Shown here one piece after another: positions 1 through 8,700 of a stretch of 11,930 bases of DNA; the stretch's first letter is position 1; each line of letters starts with the position of its first letter. Location: the NCBI GenBank assembly GCA_905221605.1, contig CAJNDS010002152.1:622001-633930 (forward strand), given 5' to 3'. The notes under the pieces are model-generated. The model was not told the DNA's origin, did not search any database, and saw nothing but the letters and a program-made list of their open reading frames with translations. Both the position numbers and the translations under genes were made by a program. This DNA is from Symbiodinium natans (lineage: Eukaryota > Sar > Dinophyceae > Suessiales > Symbiodiniaceae).

Positions 1-50
1 TTAGGGTTTAGGGTTCAGGGTTTAGGGTTTAGGGTTTATATGGTTTAGGG
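1..50 (+). repeat. Telomere-like TTTAGGG array, G-rich strand
   Basis: About six TTTAGGG-type heptamers open the window, including one TTCAGGG variant, ending in a degenerate TTTATATGG unit. The unit matches plant/alga and dinoflagellate telomeric DNA. At least four more G-rich and three C-rich arrays lie inside the window, and here the array runs straight into unique sequence. It is therefore more likely interstitial, or a contig break in a repeat, than a true chromosome end. Confidence 0.85.
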
Positions 51-422
51 CACCTGCGGTGTGAGCTCCAGTTTCCTGCAAACCACAGGGAAAAAGAAGA
101 GGCAGCACAGCACACTGTTTTGAACCAAACTCGCCTAGCCTTGTAAGAGAGATACAAAAAGTGGTTCAAGATAAGCTCTTTGTTTTTCATGTTCTGTGCT
201 CGGCTAAGAGCATGAGACAGGCCACCAAACCCTTTGAACGGGCAAGTTTACAGTCCCAGAGGCCCAGGCAGAGGTGGGGGGGCTTTCCTTCACCTTAGCA
301 AATGTGGGGGTTTAAGAAAATAAGGGACCCCTAATATAGACCCCCAACTTATAGAATTCCCTTAGAATAAGGACCCCAAAAGGGCGCCCCAAATCTCGGA
401 GCCCCCCAAATCGCTTCCTCAG
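51..422. other. Non-coding stretch, no gene recognised
   Basis: No frame here has coding character that I can defend. The last 40 bases before 422 are rich in C runs and end in a cctcag acceptor-like sequence, so the stretch may be the tail of an intron feeding the exon-like piece that follows. Confidence 0.4.
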
Positions 423-483
423 TTCCGCGCGAAAGGAGTCCGCTCTGCAGGCTGCGCGCGAGGCTGCGCGGGAGGCTGCGGAG
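423..483 (+). CDS. Exon-like piece, Ala/Glu/Arg-rich coiled coil (gene 1?)
   Basis: After a cctcag acceptor-like sequence the frame starting at 424 reads SARKESALQAAREAAREAAE, a strongly helical charged/alanine pattern with an internal AARE repeat. It could end at GAG before GCCTCC (a GC-type donor, phase 0). A TTTAGGG array begins about 30 bases later, the same arrangement seen after two exons of the downstream methyltransferase gene. The character fits the coiled-coil exons at 2698-2972, so it may be an early exon of the same gene, but an intron of about 1.8 kb would lie between. The GC-rich composition contrasts with the surroundings. This could be a chance open frame in GC-rich sequence. 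Confidence 0.4.
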
Positions 484-510
484 GCCTCCTGGGGAGAAAG
501 AAACAAATTG

Positions 511-575
511 GGGTTTAGGGTTTAGGGTTTAGGGTTTAGGGTTTGGGGTTTGGGGTTTGGGGTTTAGGGTTGCGG
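511..575 (+). repeat. Telomere-like array with TTTGGGG variants
   Basis: Four to five TTTAGGG units are followed by three consecutive TTTGGGG units and one more TTTAGGG. The block of identical variants suggests local slippage or unequal exchange after insertion rather than recent telomerase synthesis. Confidence 0.85.
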
Positions 576-579
576 TTCA

Positions 580-2300
580 ACATCCGCAAAGGAGACCCTG
601 CCAAAGCGCTCCAACCAGCTGAGACTTTGTAGGCAGATGGAAAGCCGGGCCCGGCGGAGCGCCGGCGACTGCAGGAGTCGAGCCTGGGTTTTTGTTGTTG
701 GGCGTTGGCGTTTGTGGATTTTCTGGGGTTCGGGGTGTTGCTGTTTGCATTGTTTGCGCGCCTTTGAGCTGCTCGGCGCATGGCGTATCGTGCTGCAGCG
801 TGTCAGTCTGACGGCGGTACGCTTTTTCACAAAGGGCGGGGTCTGCACCCGTATTTTGTTCAAGCCGCGTTATCTTATGAATCCTGTCCAAACCCCATCA
901 TGCATGATGCGTGCATAGTGCCCCTGCCACAGCACCCCCAGCAAAGACTCAGCCACCCACACCAGCAACACTCGCACCGACTAGGCCGCAGCCAGCAACA
1001 CTTGCCCTGGCACCTATTGGCCTGCCGTCCCCCAATAGCCTACCGATGGAGCGAATCAACAGGTCGACTCACCGTTCGGAGTGGAAAGGCTTCGCAAGGT
1101 CCTGTGAGAACAGCCCGGGGGCTGATGAGTTGAGGAAAGCATGGAATGCTGGTGTTTGCCAAAAGGAAAGGCTGCGTCCTCCCCGGCCCCCCCCGGCCCC
1201 CCACCCCCCCGCCCCCCCACTGTTGCGCGAGCTGCTCGCGAGCTTGCTTCACTCCGTATGAGTTCCTGTCCCGAACCCCTTCATGCGAGCATTCTGTTTG
1301 CAAACGGGCGGGGGAGACAACAGAAATCCTGGCCAAACGCCAACATGCGACCGCTGTGTTTGCAAATGGTAAGGGGGGGGGTTTGCGTCGCCGCGTTTTT
1401 CCTTTTTTTGAAGCCGTGCAAGCTTGCTTCAAAACATTTCTATACATATATATATATATATACATATGTATATTTACATCATACGTGAATGTGAATAATG
1501 TGAATTCTGTCGAAACCCGTTCATGCTTTTTTTGTGCAAGTGGCGGGGGCGAGGGGGGAGGGGGGTGCGCCACCCCCCCCCCCCCACACCCCCGTCTTCT
1601 TTGAGCCATGCGAGCTGGCTTCACAACATAAGATCCTGTCCAAACCCCATCACGCGAACATTGTGTTTCCCGCCTTTTTTAGCGAAACACGCACTGTGGT
1701 GCCCCAAAGATCGATTCGTGCTTGTCAGGAGTACACTTGTTTTGCAGGTTACCTTTGTACTTCCATAGGTGAATGGGCCTTACAAAGTTACAAAAGTAGC
1801 GATGACCGCAAAGTATTTCGGCCTTTTGAGTTTAGGATTTTGGGCCTGCCCATGCCCCCGAAAGGTTTCACCGAAACACTATGACTGCGTGCCTATTTTT
1901 GGAAAACTTTGAATGTTAAATTATTCCGTATCTATGTGTTTAAAACTGTTTTAGGTCTCGCCAGGTCCTGCGGTTCAATCGAAGCCGTGCGAGGACAACA
2001 TATGAATCCTGTCCAATCCCCATCATGAGAGCATTGTGGTTCCCCGATTGTTTAAGCCGCGCGAGCTTGCTTCAGTGATTCAGAACATCTGAGTCCTGTC
2101 CAAACCCCATCATGCGTGCGTTGCGTTTGCAATGTGGAGGGGGGGGGAGCCCGGGTGTTCCAAATCCCATCATGTACGAGCGTCCTCGCCATGAGCGCGA
2201 ATTGCAGCGCCGCGTGCACGGGTGGGAGTGTGCTGGGTGGGAGTTTAGCATTTCTCTCACGTATATCCTTTAGCTTCTCAACTCCTTGAGAAGCCCACAG
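580..2300. repeat. Degenerate dispersed-repeat region, no gene recognised
   Basis: At least seven diverged copies of a core like CCTGTCCAAACCCCATCATG start near 883, 1265, 1505, 1634, 2008, 2095 and 2157. Several are preceded by a second conserved box resembling GCCGTGCGAGCTTGCTTCA (near 1235, 1410, 1602, 1985, 2055). Between the boxes lie G or C homopolymer runs and T runs. The spacing is irregular (about 60-380 bases), so this is a decayed array of one mobile or satellite unit rather than a clean tandem repeat. Open frames across it on both strands are low-complexity and are not called. Confidence 0.65.
1440..1475. repeat. TA/CATA microsatellite
   Basis: A tract of alternating TA with CATA interruptions lies inside the dispersed-repeat region. 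No function is suggested by the sequence. Confidence 0.8.
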
Positions 2301-2379
2301 CTCATCTGAAAAGCACCTCAAGAGCCTCCAAAGCCATTTGCTGGATCAAATTGCGCTTGCTGTCTCAATTGCGCATAAT
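2301..2379 (+). CDS. Probable exon, helical (gene 1)
   Basis: After a cccacag acceptor (2298-2300) the frame reads SSEKHLKSLQSHLLDQIALA and continues through VSIAHN. The pattern is amphipathic and helical, with mostly C/G third positions. Possible donors are AAT before GTGCGC (phase 0) or a strong GTGAGG at 2402 (phase 1), which would extend the exon to 2401. The neighbouring pieces from 2698 onward have the same character. The opposite strand also holds an open frame here (2052-2321), which I judge weaker. Confidence 0.4.
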
Positions 2380-2697
2380 GTGCGCGTCTGCCTACACGAG
2401 TGTGAGGCGCGCCCCATAAGGCCGTGAGGCAGCACGCAACTATGACCGGGGAGGCCTTAGACTTGCCACCCGAAACCAAAAACAAGTACCAAAAACACAA
2501 CCTAGCTGCCAGTAGCTCGGCCAATTCGGCCACAAGCATGAGAAACAGAAGAGCCTGACCCCGCTACTGGGTAGCAACGGGGGAGGCCAGGGGATGGGGA
2601 GGGCAGGGGCAGGCTTGGTCCTAGGAACCTGGATTCCTGCACCCTCCCAAGCCCGAATGGTGCTCCTATTGTTTGTTCCCCTGCTTCATGTTCGAAG

Positions 2698-2748
2698 GAG
2701 GCGGAGCTGGAAGCGGCCCGAAACGAGGCCACCCATGCAGCTCTAGAG
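2698..2748 (+). CDS. Coiled-coil exon of gene 1
   Basis: The exon starts after AAG at 2695-2697 and reads EAELEAARNEATHAALE, a clean heptad-like helix. It ends at GAG before GTTGTAGG, in phase 0 at both ends. It joins in frame to the 21-nt piece at 2846 and then to the exon at 2919. The protein family is not recognised. Confidence 0.5.
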
Positions 2749-2845
2749 GTTGTAGGAGTTAGGGGCCTTCAAGAACGGAAGCTTCGGAATCTGAGGGAGT
2801 ATTTCAACTTTCCAGCCTCGTTGAGCCGTGTGCAAGCTAGAAAAG

Positions 2846-2866
2846 GCCCAGAGGCTCTTCGCCCAG
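2846..2866 (+). CDS. Short exon AQRLFAQ of gene 1
   Basis: This 21-nt phase-0 piece lies between AAG| and CAG|GCCCGA (a GC-type donor). It encodes AQRLFAQ and preserves the helical pattern of the exons on either side. It is supported only by frame and composition. Downstream the frame stays open to a TAA near 2922, so a longer exon is possible. Confidence 0.35.
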
Positions 2867-2918
2867 GCCCGACACATGCCGAGCCAGTCCGGCCCGACAG
2901 GACTGTGTAGTCGCCGAG

Positions 2919-2972
2919 GTTAAAGGCCGCGCGGCTCTGTTGCACTCCATCGTTGAGGAGATTGAGGAGGAG
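2919..2972 (+). CDS. Acidic helical exon of gene 1
   Basis: After gccgag the frame reads VKGRAALLHSIVEEIEEE, ending at GAG before GCGCTC (a GC-type donor, phase 0). It continues the coiled coil with a strongly acidic end. The unspliced frame runs on to a TGA near 3008, so the donor is an inference from the AG|GC pattern seen elsewhere in the window. Confidence 0.45.
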
Positions 2973-3009
2973 GCGCTCGCATGCGCTCGCTGGCTGAGTC
3001 AGACCTGAG

Positions 3010-3052
3010 GCTTTACAGGACTCATATGGAAACTTCGGGAAAGAATTCACTG
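3010..3052 (+). CDS. Probable exon ALQDSYGNFGKEFT of gene 1
   Basis: After acctgag the phase-0 frame encodes ALQDSYGNFGKEFT and can end at ACTG before GTGCGG (phase 1). It follows the acidic exon without a frame conflict. I could not find a confident phase-compatible next exon, so the model of gene 1 is broken between 3052 and about 3330. Confidence 0.35.
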
Positions 3053-3330
3053 GTGCGGGTCGCGTGTGGGGGGTGGTTACTCTACAAAGCCTGAGGCACC
3101 CTGAACTGGGCTTGCAGGCCAGAATCTTTGGTTGGGTTTGAGGCAGCCTGCCCAGCTTGTTGTCCGCCACCAATAACGGCATGCGAGTGAGATGAAATGT
3201 GGACATGACGTGGCCTAAATCAGGGCACCTTCAGACTGCCCCACAACACGAGCAGCATGTCAATGTGAACTAACGCGCTCCTTCATCGGGAGCAGCTGAG
3301 CTCACCACACTGGGTATCCCTCTTCAATAG

Positions 3331-3415
3331 CATGCTGGGACGCTGGGTAGAAGAGAGCTTGTCAGGCATCGCTGCAGCAAGCGCAGCTTTCCAACCACAT
3401 GGGCGGCATCCACAG
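3331..3415 (+). CDS. Possible exon of gene 1
   Basis: After ttcaatag the frame from ATG 3332 reads MLGRWVEESLSGIAAASAAF and can end at CAG before GCGTTG (phase 0). The start phase does not match the end phase of the 3010-3052 piece, so a missing exon or an error is implied. The opposite strand is also open here, but its translation is Cys/Arg/Pro-rich and not protein-like. Confidence 0.25.
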
Positions 3416-3604
3416 GCGTTGGTCTCAGTCCGGGGCATGAGCAGCATGGCAAAGCGTGGCGAAGCGCGGTGCAGGTCGATGTGCGCCCCAGGCGTGCCGG
3501 TCCTCCTGGCAGAAGTTGAGCTGGAAGGTTTCATGCTTTCTCCTGGTTGAATACATATCTGCTGGGCAGGTTTAGTGGTGGTCAGGTTCGGGTTGCCGTG
3601 GCAG

Positions 3605-3625
3605 GCGATGACCATGCAAACGCAA
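3605..3625 (+). CDS. Short exon AMTMQTQ of gene 1
   Basis: This 21-nt phase-0 piece lies between gtggcag and CAA|GTGCCG. It joins in frame to the Gly/Met/Pro-rich exon at 3738. It is supported by splice-like borders and phase only. Confidence 0.35.
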
Positions 3626-3737
3626 GTGCCGCAGCAGGGTGTCCGGGCCCTTTCTGCTGAAAGCGCCTGGCCTTGTCGTTCACTTGTTTGCCGTGGGTTG
3701 CTGTGCGTTTTGTGTTTGCTCATGTTTGCTCTACCAG

Positions 3738-3799
3738 GCCCCTGCTCCGGCATCTCGGGCCATGGGTGGCATGCCTGGTATGCCCGGAATGGGCGGGCC
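3738..3799 (+). CDS. Gly/Met/Pro-rich exon of gene 1
   Basis: After ctctaccag the frame encodes APAPASRAMGGMPGMPGMGG. Two donors keep the same downstream frame: GT at 3800 (giving a Pro at the joint) and GC at 3797. GMP-rich tails of this type are known from several unrelated families, such as some chaperone C-termini and RNA-binding proteins, so no function is assigned. Confidence 0.55.
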
Positions 3800-3873
3800 G
3801 TGTGCCCAGTTCTGAAGTGCAGTGGCAACCTCAACGCCAGTGTAGGGTCAACAAAGTGAGCACATGTGAGGAG

Positions 3874-3922
3874 GATGTATGGCGGTGGCTCCTATGGTCC
3901 CATGGGCGCAACCGTCGGTCAG
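3874..3922 (+). CDS. Gly/Tyr/Met-rich exon of gene 1
   Basis: After gaggag the frame encodes MYGGGSYGPMGATVGQ and ends at CAG before GCGTGG (a GC-type donor, phase 0). It continues the low-complexity tail of the previous exon with a matching phase (2 then 1 base). Confidence 0.5.
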
Positions 3923-3988
3923 GCGTGGGAATCCGTGGAAACCGCGGAAGTTGGGAAAGTGTGCGTGCCGAGTTTGGTGAGACGCAAG

Positions 3989-4030
3989 GCTTACGGTGGA
4001 GCCTTCGGTGGCTCAGCCTCTGGAGCATGA
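3989..4030 (+). CDS. Last exon of gene 1, ends in TGA
   Basis: After gacgcaag the phase-0 frame encodes AYGGAFGGSASGA followed by TGA at 4028-4030, closing the Gly/Tyr/Met-rich tail. The preceding intron would be only 66 nt with a GC start. Alternatively GGA|GCATGA could be another GC donor leading to the frame ISQHIRTELWEVFQASQSQL, which ends at TGA 4178-4180. The - strand holds a competing open frame over the same bases. Confidence 0.5.
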   Translation, partial: AYGGAFGGSASGA

Positions 4031-4281
4031 TGCCCAGCTTGGCGTCTCACGTGCGAATGAGCTGCCCTGAGATCTCCCAGCACATCAGAACTGAACTCTG
4101 GGAGGTTTTTCAGGCTTCGCAGTCCCAGCTTGCGAACCAGCAAGGGCAGCTCTACCGGCCCTATGCTGAGCACATCTGAGCACCATTGTGCCACGCGTTC
4201 CTCCTGCTTTTCTTTCTGCGTGAGCTTGGGCAGGACCCGGTTCTTGCCGCCTGGCCACGTTGTCGCAGCTGTCGCAGGCAC
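3991..4281 (-). CDS. Unrecognised - strand ORF, 96 aa, possibly partial
   Basis: The - strand frame from the Met at 4281 to TAA at 3991 contains a convincing stretch, KLTQKEKQEERVAQWCSDVL, followed by helical Leu-rich sequence (VELPLLVRKLGLRSLKNL). Codon use looks natural (CTG, AAG, GTG). The last 25 residues (Pro/His/Arg-rich) look like read-through, so the true end may differ. It overlaps the proposed last exon of gene 1 on the other strand. Either the two genes converge and overlap, or one frame is a shadow. Upstream exons could lie beyond 4281. No family was recognised. Confidence 0.35.
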   Translation of the reverse strand: MPATAATTWPGGKNRVLPKLTQKEKQEERVAQWCSDVLSIGPVELPLLVRKLGLRSLKNLPEFSSDVLGDLRAAHSHVRRQAGHHAPEAEPPKAPP

Positions 4282-5564
4282 CGGGAGCTTGGGGGCTCAG
4301 TTGTTCATCCCCAGACGACGGATTTCTTTTTAGGTATTTTTTAGGTCGTTGGCAGACCGTATTTCTCCACACCCGTAATGCTGCTAAACGACCGTAAAAC
4401 TAATCCTCCTGTCCAGAGGCAACGGAACGAGCATAAGTAGGCATAGAACACCCGTAGAAGGACCGAAAGAAAGTAGGAGCTTGTTCGGGGCGCCCTGCAA
4501 CCCCGCATGATTGTAAACACCGTCAATTCACGGGCCCGACCGTTGACTTCCGCGTACAGCATTTCCTCGCCATGCTGATAGCCTGGCATGCCGCCGCATG
4601 CCAGAATGTTACATAATGCCATCATATGCCTTACAAGATCCTGACGAGCATCTAAGCACCAAGCCCTTCAACAGTACATAGTCAAATGGAGTTCAGAAGC
4701 CACATGCGCGCCAAGTGGAGGAATCGCACAGCAGGCCTCAGGCCTATAACCATCCCAAAGCATCCCGAAGTGTAAGCTTCAAGCTCCCAAACCCTAAGCT
4801 CGCCACCTGTCAGGTTCAGAGATGTGGTAGTTGTGTCTCTGTGTACTGAAAGGATATCGTTCGAGATCCTGTTTCCAACCATCCCCGTTTTGTCTGACTG
4901 GAGTTTGAGGTCTGAGGTCAGGCCTTGTGACACTGGGCTGGATCCTAAAGCCTAAGCCTGAAAGAACAGACTGTTGTTCTTAGCGCGGATTGCCAGGTCC
5001 CATGGTGTTCAAGGCAGCCGGTGCGAGGCGCTAAAACAGCATGCGCGACGACCTGCCTTGCAGTAGCGGTGCTTTGAAGGTTTTGACGGTCCAAGCTCCA
5101 CAGACGGGCATTTGTGCGGTTGTGCTTGTGTACTTCGTGCAGTCGGTTTGTTCCAGATCCGCCAGGTTGCAGTTAGCAGGTGTAAAACTGCTAAAGCACA
5201 ACCCGGATGGCTACCCCGACAGACATGCTGGTGCGTGAGCCTGGTCCCTCCAGAATGCCGGAGTTCAGTCAGTCTGTGGGCATTTTCTGGCGGTCTGGTC
5301 TCTCGGTGCTTGAGAGAGCCGCGGTGTTGCTGTACTGACCTTTAGGGCGCTGGTAGAGGCTTTTTCAAGCCAACTAGCCAGCTTCGGGAATTCACCCGAG
5401 TCTTTGCAGCGTGACTCCGGCTCAAACTAGAGGCTAAAGGAGACTTTTGCCGCCAAACCTTATACCTTTATATGTAGATTATACAAAACATATAAGCAGT
5501 ATGATCGTTCTGCTGTGGAAGCTTGCTGCGTCGCGGGTTGTGATGTTTATCCTGTTTATGTTGC
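4282..5564. other. Spacer between genes 1 and 2, one small ORF only
   Basis: No exon chain was found. - strand frames at 4341-4625 and 4682-4933 are open but lack protein-like character. The segment just before 5565 is AT-rich (TATA-like stretches near 5460-5500), which may reflect an upstream regulatory or trans-splicing region, though nothing specific is identifiable. Confidence 0.4.
5207..5338 (+). CDS. Small hypothetical ORF, 43 aa
   Basis: From ATG 5207 to TGA 5336-5338 the frame reads MATPTDMLVREPGPSRMPEF and ends in a hydrophobic helix-like stretch (SVLERAAVLLY). It lies about 230 bases before the spliced-leader acceptor of gene 2. There is no homology I recognise and no splice support. 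A GTGCGTGAG just after MATPTDML also looks like a donor, so it could be a first exon. Confidence 0.2.
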   Translation: MATPTDMLVREPGPSRMPEFSQSVGIFWRSGLSVLERAAVLLY

Positions 5565-5566
5565 AG
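5551..5566 (+). promoter_or_regulatory. Probable spliced-leader trans-splice acceptor of gene 2
   Basis: A T-rich stretch ends in ttgcag at 5561-5566, and the first good ATG follows 24 bases later. An in-frame TGA at 5576-5578 shows the gene 2 frame does not extend upstream, so this AG is more likely a trans-splice site adding the 22-nt leader (standard in dinoflagellates) than a coding cis acceptor. Confidence 0.5.
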
Positions 5567-5590
5567 CGGGGGTTCTGACCATGCGATGCC

Positions 5591-5748
5591 ATGGCGGGTA
5601 GCGAAGAAGTTGCCCGCTTGTGTGATGCTGACGAGCTTTTCGATCTGGGCAATCGGCTGGACGAAGAAGGACGCTACGAAGAAGCCGTGGAGGCGTACCA
5701 GCGCAGCGCCGCGCTGAGTGAGGCTTCTTCTAGAGACCTGGCCGCATG
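5591..5748 (+). CDS. Gene 2 exon 1: start codon and first TPR
   Basis: The exon begins MAGSEEVARLCDADELFDLG and continues NRLDEEGRYEEAVEAYQRSA, a clear TPR with the L-G, G-Y, A and Y/A consensus positions. It ends at GCATG before GTTTCT (phase 2). The Trp codon TGG is completed by the first base of exon 2, and the next repeat starts immediately (AAW then NLG). The unspliced frame runs on to 5899, but its translation loses TPR character at the donor. Confidence 0.85.
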
Positions 5749-8700
5749 GTTTCTATTATTCAGTTTTCGGTTTTCGCGTTGTCTGCCATGTGGAGAAGTT
5801 TCAACAATTCTTCCAGTTGCAGACAACACGTTTGCAGTCTTAGCTGAGGCGAGACTCCAAGCGACGTGCTATTGTGACTGGTCTGAGCCTTCAGGGTAGT
5901 AGCTAACCTTTCACCTTCGGGCTTGGGGCCTCCGGCTTATTGCTCATAACCTGCAATGCGTCCAATAATCCCAGGGCCACAAGGCGTCGAAAAGTCCCTG
6001 CGTTGCACTTTTTCAATGAGTACCCGGTATGTTAGCCCGTCTTGCCCGCTTGCTTGCTCCAACCCAAGAAAGCCCTAAACCCCAAGCAGGCCAGAAAGCC
6101 CTTGCCATCCCCCTTGAAGAAGAAAACACTTAACCCTCATTTTTTGCAACCCTTGAACCTTAAACCCTTAACCTAAACCCTAATCCCTACGCCCTAAACT
6201 CTCAACCCTAAACCCGAAACTCTAAACCCTAAACCCGAAACCCGAAACCCTAAACCCTAAACCCTAAACCCTAAACCCTAAACCCTAAACCCTAAACCCT
6301 AAACCCTAAACCCTAAACCCTAAACCCTAAACCCAAACTCAGGAACTTGGGCTTTGCCCTCCGCAGCCTCGGCGACGTGGGCCCCGCGGCAGCGGCCTGG
6401 CGCCGCGCGCTGCGCAGCGAGGCGGAGGTGCCCTGGTGGGGGGTTTAGGGTTTAGGGTTTAGGGTTTAGGGTTTAGGGTTTTTGGCTTGAGCTTGGGCGC
6501 CTATGTGGCTTGTAAGGCTCAGGGTTCGAGTAGAAAATTTGGGCCTTTTGCATGGGGTCGGAGGTGATACCGACATGAACGGCGACTAAACGGAAACGTC
6601 CGAAGCTTAAGTTTTCGGAGCGCCTGTTGTTTCTGCTTGGCTGGTTGCGCCCACTTTGTGCGGCCATCGCTTGGCAGGTGCGTGGCCAAGCTGTCCTGCT
6701 GTCCACCGGCTGCCTGCGCATGACCTCCGAGGCGAGCAGTCGTGCCATGATAGGGGCGTTGAGTCGATGTAACTCATGGCACTGTGCCTAAATATATGTA
6801 TTCGAAAGCTTTGTTTCAACTCCGGTGTCGCCTGGCTCGTTGCTGCCGCAAGGCTCTCGCGCAGCTCGCTGGAGCTCTTCGCAGGCTTGGCGCGTACGAC
6901 ATCGACTTGCAAGGCCTGGTGGCAGCTGGTGAGAGCACCGTTAAGTGCATGAAACTCATGAGGAGGCTCGAAGGATCTACTTTCGGGAATCTTGGATTCT
7001 TGGGTTCTTGGGTTCTTGGGTTCTTGGGTTCTTGGGTTCTTGGCATTTGCAGCAGCAGTCTGGTCATTTGCTTCGTTGGGCCAGCATTGACTAACAGTCA
7101 CACATCAGGCTTCTCATCCAACGAAGAGAGCCCTACATCGCAGAGCACTCCATTCAAAAACAGCGGGGGAGGAGTCGGGGACTGTAGAGCCGCAAAGCAC
7201 ACGCAAAAGGCAAACTGTGTTTTCCGCTGATGATTTGCGTTGCACTTGCTACGTGGCAGGTCTCCTGCCAGCCTGGGAGCTCCACCGCCTTCGTTTGAAG
7301 CAGCTTGGTTTAGACAGGATTCAGGCCTCGAATCCACGATGGGCCCCTCCCAAAAACCAGGGTGCCCCCATGATACCCCCCCCCCCCCCAAGGTACAGGA
7401 ACGCCCCTTACAAGTGTACCCCGATTTCCAGAACAAAACGAAGTCTTGCCCAAGCTGAGCTCAGGGAAGTGCCTCCATGGTTGGCCTCCCAAGCTTGGGT
7501 GCCTCCGCTGCCAAAAGCTTTTCTTTTAACCGGCTGGAATGAGGGTGGCAAGGGACATGCGGGGCGTTGGATCCGATTCATGCTCCAGTGCTGAGGTTGA
7601 GTATCAAATCGTGGGGATGGCTGACAGGAACGTGACATTTTGGCGTGGCCAGCGGCCATCTGCCCCTGAGATGAGGTGCGGCTCCTCTGCGTCGGGGAGG
7701 CTCTGCCTCGTGCCGAACCGACCTTGGGAGTTGAGGCAGGTGGATCCACAGTTTCGTGCGCAGGTCTTCACGGTCGGGATTTTGGGTTCGGGGTTTTGCG
7801 AGGGGGTTTGTGTACCGAACATGGCGAGATCCTTCAAGCAACTTAGCAAGTCACAACACAGGTCGATGCTCTGATTGACGTCGGTTTGCTCGAGGACAGG
7901 CTTGTTTCTGGTTGCACGTCGGGCTTAAATGCACGTAAAAGGAGCCACAAACTCTCGTGCTCAAGCGAACACTGGTCTCGAGGAAGTCTTGCCTGGTCAT
8001 GTGGTCTCTGGCTTGCAGCTCTACCCCTTCAGAGGTCACCCCATCTTGGCCCATCTTTGCCCATCTTTGCCATTGTGACGTTTCAAAACGCCTGGCCCTG
8101 AGCGGAGGCCTGGCCATTCTCACTGACTGGCCGAGCGTGACACTGGGACCTCCCGGGAACGAGCCGGTCAGCCGGCACGATTCCAGCACACACGCACACA
8201 CAAAAGTTCAGAGCACTTTACACTCAGCATCATGAGTGCACTCAAGGTGATGGCAATTGGTACGGACTCACTGGAGCTGCAGGATGCTCAGTGTAATGTG
8301 AGGAGCCTCAAGGCGACTCACAAGCTGCTTGTGTAATATCCCCTAAACCCTATAAACCCTAAACGCCCTTTAAGCCCTATAAACCCTAAGAACCCTAGAC
8401 ATCATCTTTGAAGACTCAGGTGCTTAAAATCCTTAACACCCCCAAAAACCCAAACACCCCTAACCAGTACCTGAGAAGACTCAGGTAAACCCTAAACCCC
8501 ACTTGTATAAACCCTAAGAACCCTAAACCCCTAAACCCTCAGAACCCTAGACATCATCTTTGAAGACTCAGGTGCCTAAAATCCTTAAACCCCCCAAGAA
8601 CCTAAACAACCTAAACACCCCTAACCATTACCTGAGAAGACTCAGGTAAACCCTAAACCCTACTTGTATAAACCCTCCTGTAAGAACCCTAAACCCCCTA

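Noticed and set aside
1-50. True chromosome end
   Set aside because: Similar arrays occur at seven other places in the window in both orientations, so the first one alone is not evidence of a telomere.
1040-1624. 194-aa - strand ORF
   Set aside because: Low complexity, made of homopolymer runs and the TA microsatellite (MYIYIYMY) within the dispersed-repeat region.
2769-3206. 145-aa - strand ORF
   Set aside because: No domain or periodicity, and antisense to the coiled-coil exon pieces of gene 1.
3283-3834. 183-aa - strand ORF
   Set aside because: Cys/Arg/Pro/His-rich with no ordered pattern, and antisense to Gly/Met-rich exon pieces with better splice-like borders.
6478-6492. Relic dinoflagellate spliced-leader sequence (TTTTTGGCTTGAGC resembles the leader 3' end)
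   Set aside because: Only about 11 of 13 positions fit, the rest of the leader is absent, and the position directly after a TTTAGGG array is not that of a retroposed mRNA start.
6607-7101. 164-aa - strand ORF
   Set aside because: It is antisense to the TPR-like exon 3, and part of it is the RTQEPKNP-type translation of the TTCTTGGG minisatellite.
7851-8201. 116-aa - strand ORF
   Set aside because: Antisense to three methyltransferase exon pieces (7862, 8019, 8108) that join in phase; its translation matches no pattern I recognise.
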